Positions 4,603 to 7,009 of a stretch of 7,009 nucleotides of DNA are shown here, piece after piece. The stretch spans positions 1 through 7,009 of the forward strand of contig JAGCFG010000118.1 in the NCBI GenBank assembly GCA_017650255.1, given 5' to 3'. Every line of letters starts with the position of its first letter. Positions within the stretch are counted from its first letter, which is position 1. Both the position numbers and the translations under genes were made by a program. This stretch comes from Alphaproteobacteria bacterium. GTDB taxonomy: Bacteria; Pseudomonadota; Alphaproteobacteria; RF32; CAG-239. Under the pieces are notes generated by a model. That model ran no database searches. It worked only from the letters and a program-made list of their open reading frames with translations, and was not told the origin of the DNA.

Positions 4603-7009
4603 TTATGAAATTTTCATCATGTAAGCGCTGTTTGTCCAAAGAAGAAATGTCTCGATATCTTTTTGCGGATAGATTTTTTTTAGCAAAGATTTGTATGCCG
4701 CAAGTTGAGATATATAAGCTGGAGGAACATCGTTGACGGTTTGGGGGACTTGTCTATTGGTTTTGTAATCGACAATAATTACTTTTTCATCGGAAATTAT
4801 CAGTCGGTCAATTTGTCCTGAAATTATTTTTCCATCAACTTCTCCCATAATGGGGACCTCTGCCTGTGAGTTTGTACTAAAGACTATGCCGAACTCTTTA
4901 TTTTCTATCAATGCGGTTATTTCCTGATGTATTTTTTGTTGTTCTTGTTCAGAAAACTCAGGTACTTTGCTTTTTATAAATTTTACAATACTTTCTGTGC
5001 GTTGCTCTTGGGGAATATCGGGAATAAATTGCAAAAGCTTGTGAATTATTGTTCCTCTTTTATAAAAAACAGAGTTGTCAACTGCAGAAAGAGGAGAAAT
5101 AGGCGCCGGTTCAGTTTCTTCCAGTTTTGACGGGGTTAAAGGTTTGGAAAGAGGTTTTTCTTTGGCTGCGGGAACAAACATAAAATCTGGAACATTGTAA
5201 TTTGCTGTTGTCTGTTCGTTTGAGGTGTTTTTTTCAACAACGAGTTCTTGAGGGGATTCATAGCTCCAGGTTGTTTCGTGGCAGTCAGCAAATTTTGTAA
5301 AATTTTTTTGAAACATATTGTACCAAGAATTATCGGGAGATTTTGTTTTTTTACGGAAACCGCAAAAAATCATCATATCTTCGGCTCTTGTTACGGCGAC
5401 ATAGAGAAGGCGTCTGTACTCTTCGAGCATTTTTTCTGTTTGCTTATTTTTTATTGTGTTACAAAGAGCGTCATAATCGTCGGAGCAATTGGGATGAAGG
5501 AAATAGTTATCATCCCATAAAAAACCGGCTTCGCGGTTTGATTTTGGAACTCTTGTTGTGTCCGGTAAAATTACAATTGGTGCCTGAAGTCCCTTTGAGC
5601 CGTGGACTGTCATCATTCTAACCATATCGTTTTTGGATTGTTCCATCTCTCGCTTAATTTCGATGTCGTCGGAACTTATCCAGTTGATAAAATTTTGCAA
5701 TGAAGCTATATGAGATTGTTCAAAAGATAGGCTCAAATTGATGAATTCGTCTATCCCATCTTCGGCTTCTTTCCCCATGCGTTCATAATATTTTTTGCGT
5801 CCTCCTTTTTTGCTCATAACGTGATTATAAAGTTCAAATGGGCGGGCATAGTCAGCCATATTGAAGAGTTCTTTTAAGTCCTCAGCGATTTTTTGATATT
5901 CGGGCATATTGAGAAGAGAATTCCATAAGGTTCCTTGCCTTTTGTAGCATAGCTTAAATAAGTCGTTGTCATTAAGTCCGTAAAGAGGAGACTTTAAGAC
6001 TTCGGCTAAGCTTAAGTCGTCATCGGGCAGAAGCAAAAATTTTCCCAGACTTACAAGGTCCTGTACGGCGATTTGTTCCATCAAATTTATTCTGTCAATA
6101 CCTGAGATGTTGATGTTTAGGGCTTTACATTCGCGAATTAGCTCTTCGCAAAAATTGTCACGACTGCGGACCAATATCAAAAAATCTCCATATTGCAAAG
6201 GCCTGTTTTTGGATTTCAAAATTTCTTTTGAAGAAACCATTTTTTTCATTTTTTCAGCAATCATTTTTGCCATTTGAGTTGAGGTGGAGATCTCTGTTGT
6301 TCTTTTTGTGGGGAGGGTCCATTCGTCTTCGTCTTTTTCTTCTGTGGGTTCAATAATTTCCCAAAATTCTACTTTACCTCCTTCTCCCTTGCGGAAAGGG
6401 ATGTGTTCAATGTCTTCTCCGGGGGAAGCAACGCCTTTCTTTATCTGTTCATCTGAAAAAAGTCGGTTTACGGTGTCTATAACCGCTGAGGTAGAGCGGA
6501 ATGAAACATCCAGATTAACTTTTTCGAAATTTGATGAAAGGGAAGAAAAGTGTTTGCACATTTCATCAAATTTGTCGGGATCGGCGCCTTGAAAACTGTA
6601 AATTGATTGTTTTCTATCGCCGACAGCAAAGACTGTTCTGGTGTTTTCGGAAGAGCCCAGACCTGAAAAAAAGTCATCACAAACAGAGCTTATTATTGAC
6701 CATTGGTCTGGAGAAGTGTCTTGTGCTTCGTCGATTAAAATATTATCAATACCGCCATCCAGCTTGTAAAGAACCCATTTTGCTGTATTTTTATTTTCTA
6801 GTAATTTTTTAGTTAGTAAAATCATGTCATTATAGTCCATTTTGGCATGAATTTTTTTGAATGAGTTATATCTTTCGATGAGTTCGTTTGCTAAAATGAT
6901 TATGGATTTTGTTGATTGATAAGTATTATATGATTTTATTTTTTCGAGCAATTTCAGGCATCTTTCTGCCTCTTCTATAAAGGATTGTGCGATGCTCGGA
7001 TTTTCCGTA
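4603..7009 (-). CDS. addA: Double-strand break repair helicase-nuclease AddA, partial (N-terminus outside the window)
   Basis: The frame is open to the window edge, so 801 C-terminal residues are visible. Alphaproteobacterial AddA is usually near 1,150 residues, so roughly 350 N-terminal ones, including the Walker A motif, are outside. AddA with AddB unwinds and resects DNA ends for RecA loading. UvrD/Rep-type helicase motifs appear in order (visible numbering): II IDEAQDTSPDQW (from about 92), III GDRKQSIYSFQG (from about 129), IV VSFRSTS (about 167), V VHGSKGLQAP (about 467) and VI YVAVTRAED (about 535-544). After a proline-rich linker (PLSKPLTPSKLEE), the RecB-like nuclease shows His656 (GTIIHKLL), Asp734 (GQIDRLI), DYK 747-749 and QLAAYK, all expected active-site elements. 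No frameshift is seen. The gene precedes trxA by 89 nt. Confidence 0.93.
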   Translation of the reverse strand, partial: TENPSIAQSFIEEAERCLKLLEKIKSYNTYQSTKSIIILANELIERYNSFKKIHAKMDYNDMILLTKKLLENKNTAKWVLYKLDGGIDNILIDEAQDTSPDQWSIISSVCDDFFSGLGSSENTRTVFAVGDRKQSIYSFQGADPDKFDEMCKHFSSLSSNFEKVNLDVSFRSTSAVIDTVNRLFSDEQIKKGVASPGEDIEHIPFRKGEGGKVEFWEIIEPTEEKDEDEWTLPTKRTTEISTSTQMAKMIAEKMKKMVSSKEILKSKNRPLQYGDFLILVRSRDNFCEELIRECKALNINISGIDRINLMEQIAVQDLVSLGKFLLLPDDDLSLAEVLKSPLYGLNDNDLFKLCYKRQGTLWNSLLNMPEYQKIAEDLKELFNMADYARPFELYNHVMSKKGGRKKYYERMGKEAEDGIDEFINLSLSFEQSHIASLQNFINWISSDDIEIKREMEQSKNDMVRMMTVHGSKGLQAPIVILPDTTRVPKSNREAGFLWDDNYFLHPNCSDDYDALCNTIKNKQTEKMLEEYRRLLYVAVTRAEDMMIFCGFRKKTKSPDNSWYNMFQKNFTKFADCHETTWSYESPQELVVEKNTSNEQTTANYNVPDFMFVPAAKEKPLSKPLTPSKLEETEPAPISPLSAVDNSVFYKRGTIIHKLLQFIPDIPQEQRTESIVKFIKSKVPEFSEQEQQKIHQEITALIENKEFGIVFSTNSQAEVPIMGEVDGKIISGQIDRLIISDEKVIIVDYKTNRQVPQTVNDVPPAYISQLAAYKSLLKKIYPQKDIETFLLWTNSAYMMKIS

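Noticed and set aside
5248..5621. Two + strand open frames of about 90 codons opposite addA
   Set aside because: They lie antisense to conserved AddA helicase motifs V-VI, have no recognisable domain, and their composition is that of the complement of addA.
4603..7009. AddA as a truncated gene or pseudogene
   Set aside because: The missing N-terminus is due to the window edge: the frame stays open to 7009, and every visible helicase and nuclease motif is intact.

Overview
The window looks like the chromosome of an AT-rich alphaproteobacterium. This is inferred from gene order and protein character, without any database search. Two blocks point that way: rpmH-rnpA-yidD-yidC-engB on the + strand, with a Gram-negative type YidC carrying a large periplasmic domain, and addA-trxA on the - strand, a pairing typical of Alphaproteobacteria. 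The A+T bias (runs of TTT, AAA, GAT, TAT codons; A/T-only spacers) suggests a low-GC lineage such as a host-associated or gut clade, but the exact lineage cannot be read from the sequence.

Layout, left to right. Positions 1-135 hold a strong sigma-70 type promoter (perfect TTGACA, 17-nt spacer, TATAAG) and the rpmH leader. Positions 136-3251 form one tightly packed + strand operon: ribosomal protein L34, RNase P protein, YidD, the YidC insertase, and the ribosome-assembly GTPase EngB/YihA. Several genes overlap or nearly touch. The operon joins translation (L34, EngB), tRNA maturation (RnpA) and membrane protein insertion (YidD, YidC).

Positions 3234-7009 are all on the - strand and read right to left: the C-terminal two thirds of AddA (helicase-nuclease for double-strand break repair, cut by the window edge at 7009), then trxA (thioredoxin), then a ten-helix drug/metabolite-transporter-like membrane protein. 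The 3' end of this last gene overlaps the 3' end of engB by 18 nt, so the two blocks converge.

The most notable structure is at 4120-4170. A perfect 12-bp inverted repeat followed by a T tract on the - strand is a textbook intrinsic terminator for trxA. It also contains the Shine-Dalgarno sequence (loop) and start codon (3' arm) of the transporter gene, and its T tract encodes that protein's first residues. Apart from this, the window is ordinary housekeeping sequence. I see no RNA gene, mobile element, CRISPR array or defence system.
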